A DNA stretch of 64,000 nt from Metridium senile (Eukaryota > Cnidaria > Anthozoa > Actiniaria > Metridiidae). Under the pieces are notes generated by a model that ran no database searches, had not been told where the DNA came from, and was given only the letters and a program-made list of their open reading frames with translations. Location: NCBI GenBank assembly GCA_949775045.1, contig OX459108.1, positions 2,245,631-2,309,630 of the forward strand. Direction: 5' to 3'. Position numbers and translations under genes: made by a program. Of the stretch, positions 31,201-41,854 are shown piece by piece. Position 1 is the first letter of the stretch. The number at the start of each line of letters is the position of its first letter.

Positions 31201-33999
31201 CTCCTCCCATTTAACAATATCATTATTTGCAGAAGGCAATGTGAATATTTAACAATTATTCGCCGAAGGCGAAGTGATTATCGGTGAATATTTACCGAGC
31301 GGTGAGTCTTCGAGCTGCGAGGTAAATATTCACCGATAATCACTTCGCCTGAGGTGAATAATCGTTTTAGTATAAATACAAAGGTGATTATTTCAAAAAA
31401 GAAAGAAGGAAACAGCATTGAAAGTGAAAATATTTTATTTTTTAAAAGCGCGACCGTTACGCGTAAAAATTGTAAACATTGTCTTGCATAATGACAAAAA
31501 AAAAAAACGTGAAAATTTACTATGATACCTTTAAATAGCTTGACACCAAACTTAGTAGCTTCTTTTGTCGATTTTAGGACAGCATTTTCTTGAAAGTTTT
31601 CAATTTCATCTTCGCTAACAGTGACAAAACAACTACTGGCAGCCATTTTGTCCGAAAAGGTGATTATCGGCTGATAATCCGAGATAGCAAACCAATCAGA
31701 GCGCGCGATTTTGTATAATCACCTTTGTATTTATACTAACAATGAATAATAACCAAGTTGTAGTCTGAGATGGATAATTGATTTAGTATAAATTTATACA
31801 AAATATATTATTTCAAAAAGAAATATATAGCCAGCCTTTTGTGAAGAAAAACTGTTCCTTTCATATTTCTAAAAGAGTATGAAACACTGTAAGTGACTAT
31901 CAAGAAAAAGTGTGAATTTCTCAATCACTGCACATGATTTACTATAAATCGCTTGTGTATTTATACTAAGGGACTTGTCAGAAATTAGCAGGGGGAGGGG
32001 GGGGGGGTGGAGTTTTGAAATGAAGTGATGAAAATCTCATGACCCTCCCAAAGTATCTTGACCCTACCCTATGTCAGTGTCTTCTTTTGCACAATCCTCA
32101 TTTTTGGTGGTTTATTATTTTGTGACACTCCCTTTTTAGGTTCTTAAAAAGTGATGACCCTCCCCCAGTTTCCACCCCCCTCCCCCCCTGCTAATTTCTG
32201 ACAAGTCCCTAATGAGCAATATCTAGTCTGATTACCATTTATTTTCAAACGAGAGTGTAGTCAAGTGGGACAGGCAATTAATTATTATGAAAACATTAAA
32301 AATAATGCTCTAATAATTTATTATTGTATCCCATTGCATACCTGTAACTTCATGACATCTCCACAGGCTGGTGCACCTACAAGACCTGTACCCACGCTTG
32401 AATCATCCTTGTCAAGAGATCCAACATTTCTGGGATTCTCATAATGATCAATCACCTACAAATACAATAGCCAGTTTTTATTGATATCATCAAAAATAGT
32501 TCAGTCCATTTTAGACAACTAAATAAAAGTTTGTGTCATTATGCTCCAGAAGCAAGGGTGCCACAGTTGGTTAGTGCCTGCTGTTTTGTGCGAGAGCTAG
32601 TCCCGAGTTCGATTCCCAGTGACCTCACATCCTTAATTCAACTTCTCTTCTTTCCATGTAGCTTTAAATACCCGTAAACGGAGCACTGATGGAGAGAGGG
32701 AAATAGAATGAGTGCACCGTCGGCTCTCTGGAAGATCAGCTTCGGCTGAAGGGACTTCCAATGTAAAATACTTAAAGCTCAAAGTTTGTCTCACTTTGAT
32801 GCAAAGGCCTGGCTACCTTTCAAGATGGCTCAGGGAACTGTGAAGGGGACTATTTTTGTGACTCGTTGCAGAAGAAAACTTTTGTTGCAGGGAATAAGAT
32901 TTTCACATAAATTCAGTATGTCATAAAATCAGGGCTGTCAATTCTCCGGATAATCCGGGAGTCTCAAGATTTTGGATCGTTTCTTCCGGTCTCAAGATTT
33001 CGGCGTCAAATCTCCCGGGTAATTGGTAAAATTGATAAATTTGCTAAGAAAGGGTCTGACATATGTACAAAGCCTTTTTTTTGGTTCGGAACTTTTAAGG
33101 CATGCCAAACAAAATGGCAGAATTTCGGAAATTATCGAACAAAATGGCGGACATTTTTCGAATTATCGGCAATCTCCAGGTTTGAACACGTCTGGGGTCG
33201 ACAGCCCTGTAAAAGGGAATCGACACAGTAACCTGTTGCAGCAACGGCCACCTGGTGTGTGCATCCCGTATGCTTTATTAAATCACTGTGAGCATATAGC
33301 CAGGCATTCGCAAAAACATAAGCATGGCAAAATGGGCAATTCTTCATTTTCTCATGCTTATGTTCAGTTTATTGCTCAATATGTGTAATCTCTATTCTAT
33401 GTAAAAGAGCTTTAAAGAAGCAGCTGAATAATCGTTTTCTCTGCATCGGGTGATCTTCGCGTGGACTTATATACTAAACTTCCTATATTTCCACATTTCA
33501 CACTGTAAAACATATTCATAATATACAAAACTACACACACTCTATTCGTTAAGTAAATCTTTGTAAATTAAAGACACATTTACATCAGAATATATCGAAT
33601 TGCGCCGATATCGTGTCTCCATTTTGTTTACATTACAATCGATATTTCTTACATAACAAATATTGCACCATGAAATTGTTAAATCCAACTATTAATGTAC
33701 TAAATTTATAAGCTTGAAGATATTAAACGAATAGCATAAATAGTTATAAACGAAATGAGATAGTTTTGGTTGAGAAATTATGTAGCTTTTTGCACAAACG
33801 TCAAATTTTGTGCAGTACAGAAGACGTGAAAAAATGGCGACCATGCTTTCACAAACACTCTCTCGCTTCTGTCGTCATTTCTACTTAAAATACTTACATT
33901 TTTGTGATACAAACATGCTGGAGCTCCTGTTCGAATAGCAGACGAGGCTTGCAGTAATGTTTTTGAAGCACTTATCGCCGTTCTTGCGATAGAAGACAT
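28254..33999 (-). CDS. ISCU: ISCU, mitochondrial iron-sulfur cluster scaffold, complete
   Basis: Five exons, 33898-33999, 32342-32455, 30674-30784, 28951-29029 and 28254-28327, encode 159 aa with consistent phases. Exon 1 is a mitochondrial-type presequence rich in Ser, Ala, Lys and Arg, running into YHKN. The core is very close to animal ISCU: DHYENPRNVGSLDK, GLVGAPACGDVMKLQ (first cluster Cys), KTFGCGSAIASSS (second Cys), the LPPVKLHC motif (LPPVK is the chaperone-binding site; third Cys) and AEDAIKAALNDYK at the end. The product assembles [2Fe-2S] clusters with the NFS1 desulfurase in the matrix. It is transcribed divergently from RPL13A, and the two start codons are about 500 bp apart. 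Introns are filled with MITEs, a GAT array and a SINE. Confidence 0.96.
29090..29365. mobile_element. Foldback element whose arms are tandem arrays
   Basis: The left arm has three direct copies of CCCATTTAAATCTGTACTTT, then a unique arm (AACACACAGATCAACCAATC). The right arm is the complement of all of this, ending in repeated GTACAGATTTAAATGGGAAA. It lies in the ISCU intron between exons 3 and 4, about 60 bp upstream of exon 4. Confidence 0.85.
29395..30232. repeat. 0.8-kb (GAT)n array with higher-order units
   Basis: GAT/AAT array with a recurring unit containing GATTGTAGTACAGGTGATAA about every 90-190 bp. It lies in an ISCU intron. Frames over it are repeat translations. Confidence 0.95.
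30381..30598. mobile_element. 218-bp MITE 'TGCACCTATCAATGTCTTGC'
   Basis: The left end ATGCACCTATCAATGTCTTG pairs with the right end CAAGACATTGATAGGTGCAT. The match extends through the GGGGGAGTGC and GCACTCCCCC words. Confidence 0.85.
30840..31065 (+). mobile_element. Possible non-LTR element 3' fragment with (GAT)n tail
   Basis: An open frame of about 65 codons (LFDVRTPGKGWNNIEKLL ... NNVPRGKR stop) ends directly before a (GATGAT)n tail, the arrangement of some LINE 3' ends. I cannot assign the peptide to a clade. It is in an ISCU intron, just upstream of exon 3 (30674-30784). Confidence 0.3.
31258..31739 (-). mobile_element. Short element with a hairpin and an orphan first exon
   Basis: Terminal inverted repeats at 31367 (TTAGTATAAATACAAAGGTG) and 31739 are perfect over about 25 nt. 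The adjoining hairpin 31258-31360 (GATTATCGGTGAATATTTAC and complement) repeats words found near the right end. Inside, 31529-31646 on the minus strand reads MAASSCFVTVSEDEIENFQE and continues through KSTKEATKFGVKLFK, ending at a GTATCA donor. That peptide resembles the N-terminus of large animal families with a phage-integrase-like (DUF3504/KIAA1958-like) core; this resemblance is from memory. Confidence 0.5.
31969..32210. mobile_element. 242-bp MITE with G-rich ends
   Basis: The left end AGGGACTTGTCAGAAATTAG, running into a GGGGGAGGGGG tract, is complementary to the right end CTAATTTCTGACAAGTCCCT. It directly abuts another partial element at 31780-31968 with TTAGTATAAAT ends. Confidence 0.85.
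32553..32740 (+). mobile_element. tRNA-derived SINE, family A, copy 2
   Basis: The A-box region TGCCACAGTTGGTTAGTGCC, B box GAGTTCGATTCCCAGTGACC and body TCCATGTAGCTTTAAATACC match the copy at 11641-11890. It lies in ISCU intron 1, upstream of exon 2. A fragment of the 10504-10693 foldback follows at 32770-32850. Confidence 0.85.
32933..33211. mobile_element. MITE 'CAGGGCTGTCAATTCTCCGG'
   Basis: The left end CAGGGCTGTCAATTCTCC and right end GTCGACAGCCCTG are short inverted repeats. They flank 280 bp without coding potential, rich in TCTCAAGATTT and AAAATGGC words. It lies in ISCU intron 1. Confidence 0.6.
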
Positions 34000-34502
34000 A
34001 TTTTTACGAGTGTTTTTGGAGAGACTTCAAGACTTCGATGCGTACGTGAAAACTGGATCACGTGGTGAAATAGTTGTTACGTCATTACGATTGTGACCGC
34101 GGAAAGCTGGATTTTTCCTTTTGTATTTCCTTTGCTGTTCTGTCCTGCTCTATCGTCATTTTGAAAATGTACTCAAATATTTTCAATTACATTTAAAACG
34201 TATTTTTTTTTCAAAGAGTAATCTAAATCAGTTGACAGAAAAAAAAAATATTTAAAAATATTTTTACGTCTGTGATATATGTTGTTAAAGTTATAATATC
34301 TTCTCACTTCTTTCAAAAACATCTTTTTTTACTATTTTCATTTTATATTATAAATTTTTTTGCTTATTTTGTAGCCTATTTCATTTATTTGGGTTTCCTG
34401 TATTACACCACAGGAAGCCCATTTACGGGTACTTAGTCTCTCTCGTCCCTTTGAAGGGCTGACCACCCCGAAGATTTCCATGTTCGGCCTCTTACCGAAA
34501 GC
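34000..34502. promoter_or_regulatory. Shared upstream region of ISCU (-) and RPL13A (+)
   Basis: Only about 500 bp separate the ISCU and RPL13A start codons, so both promoters must lie here or in the 5' UTRs. A pyrimidine run, TCTCTCTCGTCCCTTT, at about 34437-34453 could be a 5' TOP transcription start for the ribosomal protein gene. No TATA box is evident. The bidirectional promoter is an inference from spacing. Confidence 0.55.
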
Positions 34503-37500
34503 ATGGGCTTTGAAAAGGTAATGTTGAACTTTTTGTGAAATTAAGCTCAATTTTCCCCATTTAAACGTTATCCTATGCCCTTAAAACTATAACACATCTA
34601 AAATACATATATCAAAGACTATACAAGCGAATGTTGAGCAAATTGTGTAGCGTTTTACGATGCAAAAAATCGCTAAAATGTCGATGCATCCGAGTCAGTT
34701 TGAATCACATGGTCAACGTGGTATAACAAACTTTCAAACATTTTTGCGAAAATTATAAACTTTTACTTATCCGATTCCTAAGAAAAACAGTTATTTGACA
34801 GTGGTTGGAATGATATAGTACTACTAAGTTAAATAACTCGGCTATCTGGTTCTAAATAAGCCAAAACGCCATGTTTGCCATTTTGATTTTGTAGACTTTT
34901 GAGACCTTTTGACGAAATTTACAGAATCCATTTGATTCCAACATTCTTATATCTATTTTCTATGATTTTAACCGTTGGTCAAACTGTTAATCTATATTTG
35001 AAATATATTAATATCTATCTAATAGCGTTAAACTATGTTATGGGTAGCTCTTTAGGTCCCAGCAAATTGAATCTCATGCATTATTTGCCAAAGTAACCTC
35101 TATATTACAGACACTTTTATAGTATAAATAGCTCTTTACAGACATAGAAATAATAATTATACTAATAATGTAAAAAAAAGCTGGTTTTGTGTCAATCATT
35201 ACTGCGGTTTTCGACTTTCTGCGAACTCAGACATTTCTGGCTCTTTGTGAATTTCGTTTTTAGCTGCCGTCAATCAAGGATTTAAAAGGTACCGACTAAT
35301 AAGTTTTGATTGACAGCAGCTAAAAAAGTGTTTCACAATAAGCCGTGGGAATGTCTGAATTTTCAGAAAGTGGAAAACTGTATAAAACAGCCAGACACGC
35401 ACCCAGATGAATCACAATTTACTAGAGTGATTTTCTGTTGTCTGTGAAAGAAAAATGACTAACTAGATCTATATAGTTTGTAGTAGCGCGTTATGGTAAT
35501 AGACACAAGAGACTACAAGAGTCAAGATTAGGTGGTCATACAATAAATTAATTTGATCATAACATTCATTTATTCTAAAGATTAAATCACAAGAAACTGC
35601 AGTGACTTTTATAACCTGTTAAAACAAATTCATTGATCGTCATAGTCATAGTAATGTGGAAAATCAAATTCCCTTTCATGCTACAATATGTGAAGGCCAC
35701 TCTAGCCTAGTATATATAGACCCTTTTAATAAGTCCCGTGTTGTGTTGTGTTTTCCGCACTTGATGTCAAATTTATTCCTTTCAATTCCTTTCATATTAT
35801 ACAAATTTCAAAAGAATAAATTTGACGTCAAGTGCGGAAAACACAACACTTCGGGACTTATTAAAAGGGTCTATAGTGCTATTAGTAGCTCTAACTACCA
35901 ACAGGTAATACCTACTAACATGCATTTTGCGTACTATTTTTTTCACGGACGACAGAAAACCACTCTATCATTGTCATGGCAACCTTGCTAGGGATTATCT
36001 GTTCAGTGATAATACTCTCGTTCCCTGTTGCCAACATAAAACTGCTCTGCTTCTTTTTGTTACTTCAATGTTCTTCACACTTTGTCGTTGAAAGGACGCC
36101 TTGCAATACTTATTCCACCCAGATTATTATCACAGTAATTGGCTGATGCTGTTGTGGTGTCCCTGCCTATTGTCTTAAGTGCTAATTTACGTATTTAGTT
36201 TGTATATTTATTGTAGAAACATAAAATTTATTTAGGCGAAGCAAATAACATAAAAATAAAACAATACACTATCATCACTTCTAACTGACCAGAATACCAG
36301 CGTCAGGTACTACTGACAACAGCAGTCTTTCTCAATACCACACACACCCAGACGATCACAATTTACAGCTGGGTTCAAGTGGTTCAAATGCCGAACACCA
36401 TCAATAGTCTTTCTAAAGCGGAGGTCAAACGGCTATGATAGTTGAAGGTGTCTCAACTATCATCAACTATCCTGTACGCGTGGTCAAACCTCAAAAATTA
36501 TCATTGACTATCATGTGAAATTTGAGCATGTTTAAACTCTATGATAGTCCATGATAGTGCATGATGGTGGCCAAACGCACATGATAGTTGGAACTATCAT
36601 GAACTATCATTGCTGTTTGACTGAGTTAGTTGATCACAATTCACCATCATTACTAAGGTCTGGATTCAAACCATTCAAACATCAGACAACAACAGTCAAA
36701 ACTACACACACCAGGCGATCACAACTCATCAACACAAGTTACACCTGGGCTCAAACCATTCAAACATAAATACAAACACCAACAGTTTTTCTCAAGACTA
36801 TACATATCTGCCTGGATTGTTGCAATTCATGTTTAATATTTGCTCTGATTAACATGGGTTTTTGTGTTGCAGCAAGTACTGATTGACGCCTCCGGGCATT
36901 TGCTTGGTCGCCTCGCTTCAACCGTTGCCAAGACTCTTCTTCTTGGTCAACGTGTTGTCATTGTACGATGCGAACAAATTTGTATTAGTGGAAACTTCTA
37001 CAGAAACAAGTGTAAGTCACAAACTAATGCTTTCGATAGATGTTGATAAGGAAACAATTGGAGTAAAAATGCACGATAACTAGCGGTTACACTAGTGTGC
37101 TATAAAAGTACCACATTATGTAACACATGTGAAATGATATTGCCTTACATCAAAGCAACTTTTAAGGCCTTTGTACTGTTAATTCACACCAAAAAAACCT
37201 TGCAATTTTCTTCAATATATACTTTACTTAAGATGTTTTGAACATATTCTCGTTGATTCTAGTAAATATTTCAAAGTTTGTTTTCGTAACTTAATTATTT
37301 TGCGAGATATCACGAAAAAACTATTTTGAAAGGCCTGGGTTACCTGTGCAATTATGACACCTAAGGTGTGAAATTGCTCACCTTCGATTACATTTTTTGA
37401 TAGAAAAATCTATTTAGTAACTTGTTATGGTAGTCCTGAAAGTGCTACCAACACAGATTTTTAATAATTTTTCAAATGACATGCACTTTAGCCAGTCTTA

Positions 37501-40500
37501 ATACCTTAATGTTCAACAGTAATATGAACAACAAAATTGTTGAAATAAAATTATTTCTGATTTCAACATTTTTTGTTTAGTTCAAATTCTCTATTTATGT
37601 GTTCATTTTGTTTTTGATAGTGAAGTACCTTGACTTTTTGCGCAAGCGAACCAACACCAAGCCATCACATGGCCCAATCCATTTCCGTGCCCCCAGCAGG
37701 ATTTTCTGGAGAACTGTCCGTGGTAAGCTATTTGTTGATAAAAATGGCTAACTTGATGATCATTGATTGATTTGTTGATTGACAGTTGTCTGATTTTGTT
37801 GAATAGACCTTTTCAAAGTTCACGTCCACAGCTTCAGCCTCGATAGCTAATTGAACCACTTCAAAATTCCACAGGCTGTAGTCAAGTTTTACAGCAGTTC
37901 TCAGTCACACGTGCACCGCTCGCATAACAAGCACCGCTATAAAACGTGAAGTTGGTGGACGTCAATCAAACTGTGTTTACGAGAAGCATGGTGTTTTTAC
38001 TTCAGTCGGGCTGCGAAAACATGTCTGAATCCGACGAAGAGGTTATTGTGGGAATTCAGCGTACAGATTCAGACATGTTTCGCAACCCGACTGAAGTAAA
38101 AACACCATGCGTCTTGTAAACACAGTTTGATTGACGTCCACCAACTTCACGTTTTATAACGGTGCTTTTTATGCGAGCGGTGCACATGTGACTGAGAACT
38201 GCTATAAAGAATATATTACATGCTATCGAGGCTGAGGTTGTAGATGGGAACAATGAGCAGGTCTATTCACATAACATTGTAGATGAACAAATTAACAGAC
38301 GATTTGTCTGTCTTCTAGTGTAACAATGGTTAATATAAGGGCTTTGATACACCATTGATTTATAAGCCATGTTACCACCATAGGGCGGACAAGTTGCCTT
38401 ATGACAGACACCATTTGAGACAAAAATAGTTCAAATAAGACATTCACATTTGACAAACAAATTTAATAAACAGTTTGTCTGTCAATTGTGACAATTTGCA
38501 TTGCAAGATGCTTTGTTCATCCTGTAGTGTGGACAATGTCAGACATGTTTTATCGTAATGGCACTAACTAATTATCATAATATCTAAAATTGCTTGTGTA
38601 TCATATGATAGACATTCATTATAACAATACTTTTGTTAAAATTTGTTAAGTAATATATCAAACACAAGAAAGAGTGTTTCATCAGGTTTTCAAACACCGA
38701 AAAATGGGTTGAAAAAATGAGACGCAGCTGAGTTTTTTTGGGCCCATTTTGAGGTGTTTGAAAACCTGATGAATCACTCTTTCGATTGTTGGATATTACT
38801 CTCAAATTATTGGATAATTATTGGAGAAATTCAAAGCAAAGTTGGATTAATTTTATGCAAGTGTTTCATCAGATTTCAAACTCCTTCACGCTAGTGATTT
38901 TGTCTTTGTTTTCTCTTCATTAATTATTCATGAGTGTATAAAAAGATATCAAATTCACATGAAGTTACATGGATTTAAAAATCAGAAAAACACCCAATTG
39001 AGGCCACAAAGCCCTAAATTCCATACAAATCCTTACATTGTTAATTTAGCATAACTTTATTACCATTTTGCACAGAGCAGCAATACTGTGCGCGAATGTC
39101 AATTTATGATAGTTCTTTCACATGACAAAATATAAAATATTTGTTAACTTGAAAAAGTCATTTTCCACCATTTATGACATTTGTATTTTGTAGGAATGAT
39201 TCCCCACAAGACCAAGAGAGGAGTAGAAGCCATGAACCGTCTCAAGGTCTTTGATGGCATCCCAAACCCCTACGACAAGGTAACAACACATTCTTAAAAA
39301 AAAAAACACACTCTAGAATGACCATTCAGATGTCACTTAAAGAGTACACTAACCCAGATGATCATAACTCATTGCCATCACTTACACCTGGGTTCAAATG
39401 TCAGACACCAACACCAACAGTTTTTCTCAAGACTACACACACCCAGATGATCACAACTCATTGCCATCACTTACACCTGGGCTCAAACCTTACAAACATT
39501 AGCCACCAACAGTCTTTCTCAAGACTACGCACACCCAGATGATCACAACTCATTGCCATCACTTACACCTGGATTCAAATCAATCAAATTTCAGACAAAC
39601 AACAGTCTTTTTCAAGACTACACACACCCAGACAGTGACAATTCATAGCCATAACTTACACCTGGCCTCGAACCATTCAAATATCAGACAAACGACAGTC
39701 TTTCTCAAGACTACACACACCCAGACAGTGACAATTCATAGCCATAACTTACACCTGGGTTCACATCATTGAAATACCCGACAAACAACAGTTTTTCTCA
39801 AGACTACACACACCCAGACAGTGACAATTCATAGCCATAACTTACACCTGGGTTCACATCATTGAAATACCAGACAAACAACAGTTTTTCTCAAGACTAC
39901 ACACACCCAGACAGTGACAATTCATAGCCATAACTTACACCTGGGTTCACATCATTGAAATACCAGACAAACAACAGTTGTTCTCAAGACTACACACACC
40001 CAGTGACAATTCATAGCCATAACTTACACCTTGGCTCAAACCATTCAAATGTCAGACACCAACACCAACAGTCTTTCTCAAGACTACACACAAACCCAGA
40101 TGATCACAATTCATAGCCATAACTTACACCTGGGTTCAGACCATTCAAATGTTACTGCCTTTTTCGTCTATCTGCGGACTCAGACATTCTAACTTCTAGT
40201 TGTGAAGTACGTTTTTGGCTGCTGCTAATAACTCTGCACCTTTTATGTCTTTCAATGACGGCATCCAAAAACGTATTTCACAACTAACCATTGGAATGTC
40301 TGAGTTCGCAAATAGTCGAACACTGCAGTATTCATAGAACAGTATTTCCAAAGACCACAGACTATCACAGACCATAGACAATCACAATTTGCCATCAATA
40401 ATTTGTTATTCAAGAAGTTTGACTTAAGAACTCTGTTTTCAGGAAAAGCGCATGGTTGTTCCATCATGTCTCCGTGTTGTACGACTTAAGCCTGGACGAA

Positions 40501-41234
40501 AGGTAAAGACAGAGAACATGTTTTGAATTTGGTAAAAAAAGAATTTGTTGGAATTTTCTTCCATGGCATAAATCCAGGTCAGGGCTCGAAATAGGAAAAA
40601 AGATTGGCCTGCCACTTCCAGATAAAGGAACATTGAAAGATGATTTTCAGTAAATTTTGACTGCAATTCTGAATTCCATTTGGAAGTTCATAATGATTTT
40701 CGCCTGCCAAACCTTAAATTTGGCCTGACATTTGGCATTGGCAAGCAGCCATTTCGAGCCCTGCATGTAGATACCTTTTGGTCATAAAGTAATATTTGTT
40801 TTCCGTTATAGTATTGTGTTCTTGGAAGAATCTCGCACGAAGTTGGCTGGAAATATCAGGTAATTGCTCATTAGATTTTAAGGTTATCCTTGGCTAATAT
40901 GGGGCTGAGTAAAATTAAGGATCAATTAAACGAGTGTTTGTATTGATAGTTTTGTTTGTTTTTAGGAAATTGTAAGCACACTTGAGGAGAAACGTAAGGC
41001 GAAGGCTGCAGTCTACTATGAACACAAGAAGAAACTGCAGGTAAATAGACTTCCCTAAGCAAGTTTGTTTATCCAGACGATTAGTCTGTCTTCTAGTGTG
41101 AACATTGCTATCCTAACAGAGGTGTGACTGACATTTGTTATATTTTTTTTTAGAAATTAAAAACAAAGGCAGAGGAATCTAAAGCCAGCGAGCTTAAGGG
41201 TGTCAATGAAGTATTGGAAGCCTATGGATATTAA
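34503..41234 (+). CDS. RPL13A: RPL13A, large-subunit ribosomal protein uL13, complete
   Basis: Eight exons, 34503-34517, 36873-37011, 37621-37722, 39194-39279, 40443-40502, 40812-40859, 40966-41040 and 41154-41234, encode 201 aa. All introns are GT-AG and all phases close. Recognisable stretches are [75 protein letters not shown] and [10 protein letters not shown], all typical of eukaryotic L13a/uL13. Exon 1 is only five codons (MGFEK). I chose it because the ATG follows a pyrimidine-rich leader and its donor matches the phase of exon 2; it is the least certain exon. The product is a structural protein of the 60S subunit. An AATAAA follows at 41252. Confidence 0.95.
35203..35382. mobile_element. 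MITE, 'TTTTCGACTTTCTGCGAACTC' family, copy 2
   Basis: The left end TGCGGTTTTCGACTTTCTGC is identical to the start of the copy at 6635. The right arm is an imperfect complement ending in CAGAAAGTGGAAAACTG. It lies in RPL13A intron 1. Confidence 0.8.
35715..35875. mobile_element. 161-bp MITE 'TATAGACCCTTTTAATAAGT'
   Basis: Nearly perfect arms: TATAGACCCTTTTAATAAGT and its complement, continuing through GTGTTTTCCGCACTTGA. It lies in RPL13A intron 1. The open frame across the arms is a by-product of the palindrome. Confidence 0.87.
36300..36835. repeat. RPL13A intron 1 repeats: ATGATAGT cluster and 'TCTCAAGACTACACACACC' copies
   Basis: At 36430-36610 the words ATGATAGT and ACTATCAT occur about a dozen times in both orientations. 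On either side (36310-36380, 36640-36830) lie degenerate copies of the minisatellite unit that forms the array at 39335-40145 in a later intron of the same gene. No gene is visible between 35876 and 36872. Confidence 0.7.
37800..38260. mobile_element. Large foldback with about 150-nt arms in RPL13A intron 3
   Basis: Arms 37884-38035 and 38062-38215 are complementary through ACAGCAGTTCTCAGTCACA, AACGTGAAGTTGGTGGACGT and GGTGTTTTTACTTCAGTCGG. The outer ends carry the TATCGAGGCTGAG words of the cluster at 27540-28160. A 33-codon frame starting [13 protein letters not shown] spans the centre and may be only chance. Confidence 0.85.
38660..38795. mobile_element. MITE 'AAGAGTGTTTCATCAGGTTT'
   Basis: The arms AAGAGTGTTTCATCAGGTTT and its complement (AAACCTGATGAATCACTCTT) match with the inner word TCAAACACC. 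It lies in RPL13A intron 3. A similar word recurs at 38860-38885. Confidence 0.8.
39335..40145. repeat. Minisatellite, about 95-100 bp unit, eight or nine copies
   Basis: The unit contains TTTCTCAAGACTACACACAC, CCAGAxxxTxACAATTCATA and ACTTACACCTGGGTTCA. It fills most of RPL13A intron 4 (39280-40442). Copies in the middle (39720-39960) are nearly identical, suggesting recent unequal exchange. Confidence 0.92.
40153..40327. mobile_element. MITE, 'TTTTCGACTTTCTGCGAACTC' family, copy 3
   Basis: The left side CTGCGGACTCAGACATTC and right side GAATGTCTGAGTTCGCAAAT are inverted repeats of the same family as 6635-6811. It lies in RPL13A intron 4, directly after the minisatellite. Confidence 0.8.
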
Positions 41235-41251
41235 TACATCAATAATGGTTC

Positions 41252-41257
41252 AATAAA
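41252..41257 (+). terminator. Polyadenylation signal of RPL13A
   Basis: AATAAA lies 18 bp after the stop codon of RPL13A, the expected arrangement for a short 3' UTR. Confidence 0.75.
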
Positions 41258-41349
41258 TATCCTTTAATAGCACTAGTCTGTCTTGTATTCACTCATAAGG
41301 GGGATTTCATTTATTGGGGAGGCAGGATGTTACTTATTGTATGCAGTTT

Positions 41350-41815
41350 TGTAGTGTTTATCATCACTATCATCATCACTATCATCATCATCATCACCAC
41401 CATCATCATCACTATCATTATCATCATCATCAACACCACCATCATCATCACTGTCATCATCACTATCATCATCATCACTATCATCATCATCACTATCATC
41501 ATCACTGTCAACATCATCATCACTATCAACATCATCATCACTATCATCATCATCACCACTATCATCATCATCACTATCATCATCATCATCACTATCATTA
41601 TCATCACTATCATCATCACTATCATCATCATCACCATCACTATCATCATCATCACTATCATCATCACTATCACCATCATCACTATCATCATCACTGTAAT
41701 CATCACTATCATCATCATCACTATCATCATCACTATCATCATCATCACTGTCATCATCATCACTATCATCATCATCACTATCATCATCATCATCACTGTC
41801 ATCATCACTTTAGTA
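41350..41815. repeat. (CAT)n/(CAC)n microsatellite
   Basis: Dense CAT array with the recurring unit CATCATCACTATCATCATCA, between RPL13A and the Mpv17-family gene. All long frames across it are repeat translations. Confidence 0.95.
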
Positions 41816-41854
41816 AACACTGGACAACATATAAGAGGGGTTGTAAACTGCAAA

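Noticed and set aside
37745..37800. Box C/D snoRNA in RPL13A intron 3, as in vertebrate RPL13A
   Set aside because: A TGATGA and a CTGA are present, but they are only about 40 nt apart, box C lacks the preceding purine and no terminal stem is visible. A snoRNA covariance search of all introns would decide.
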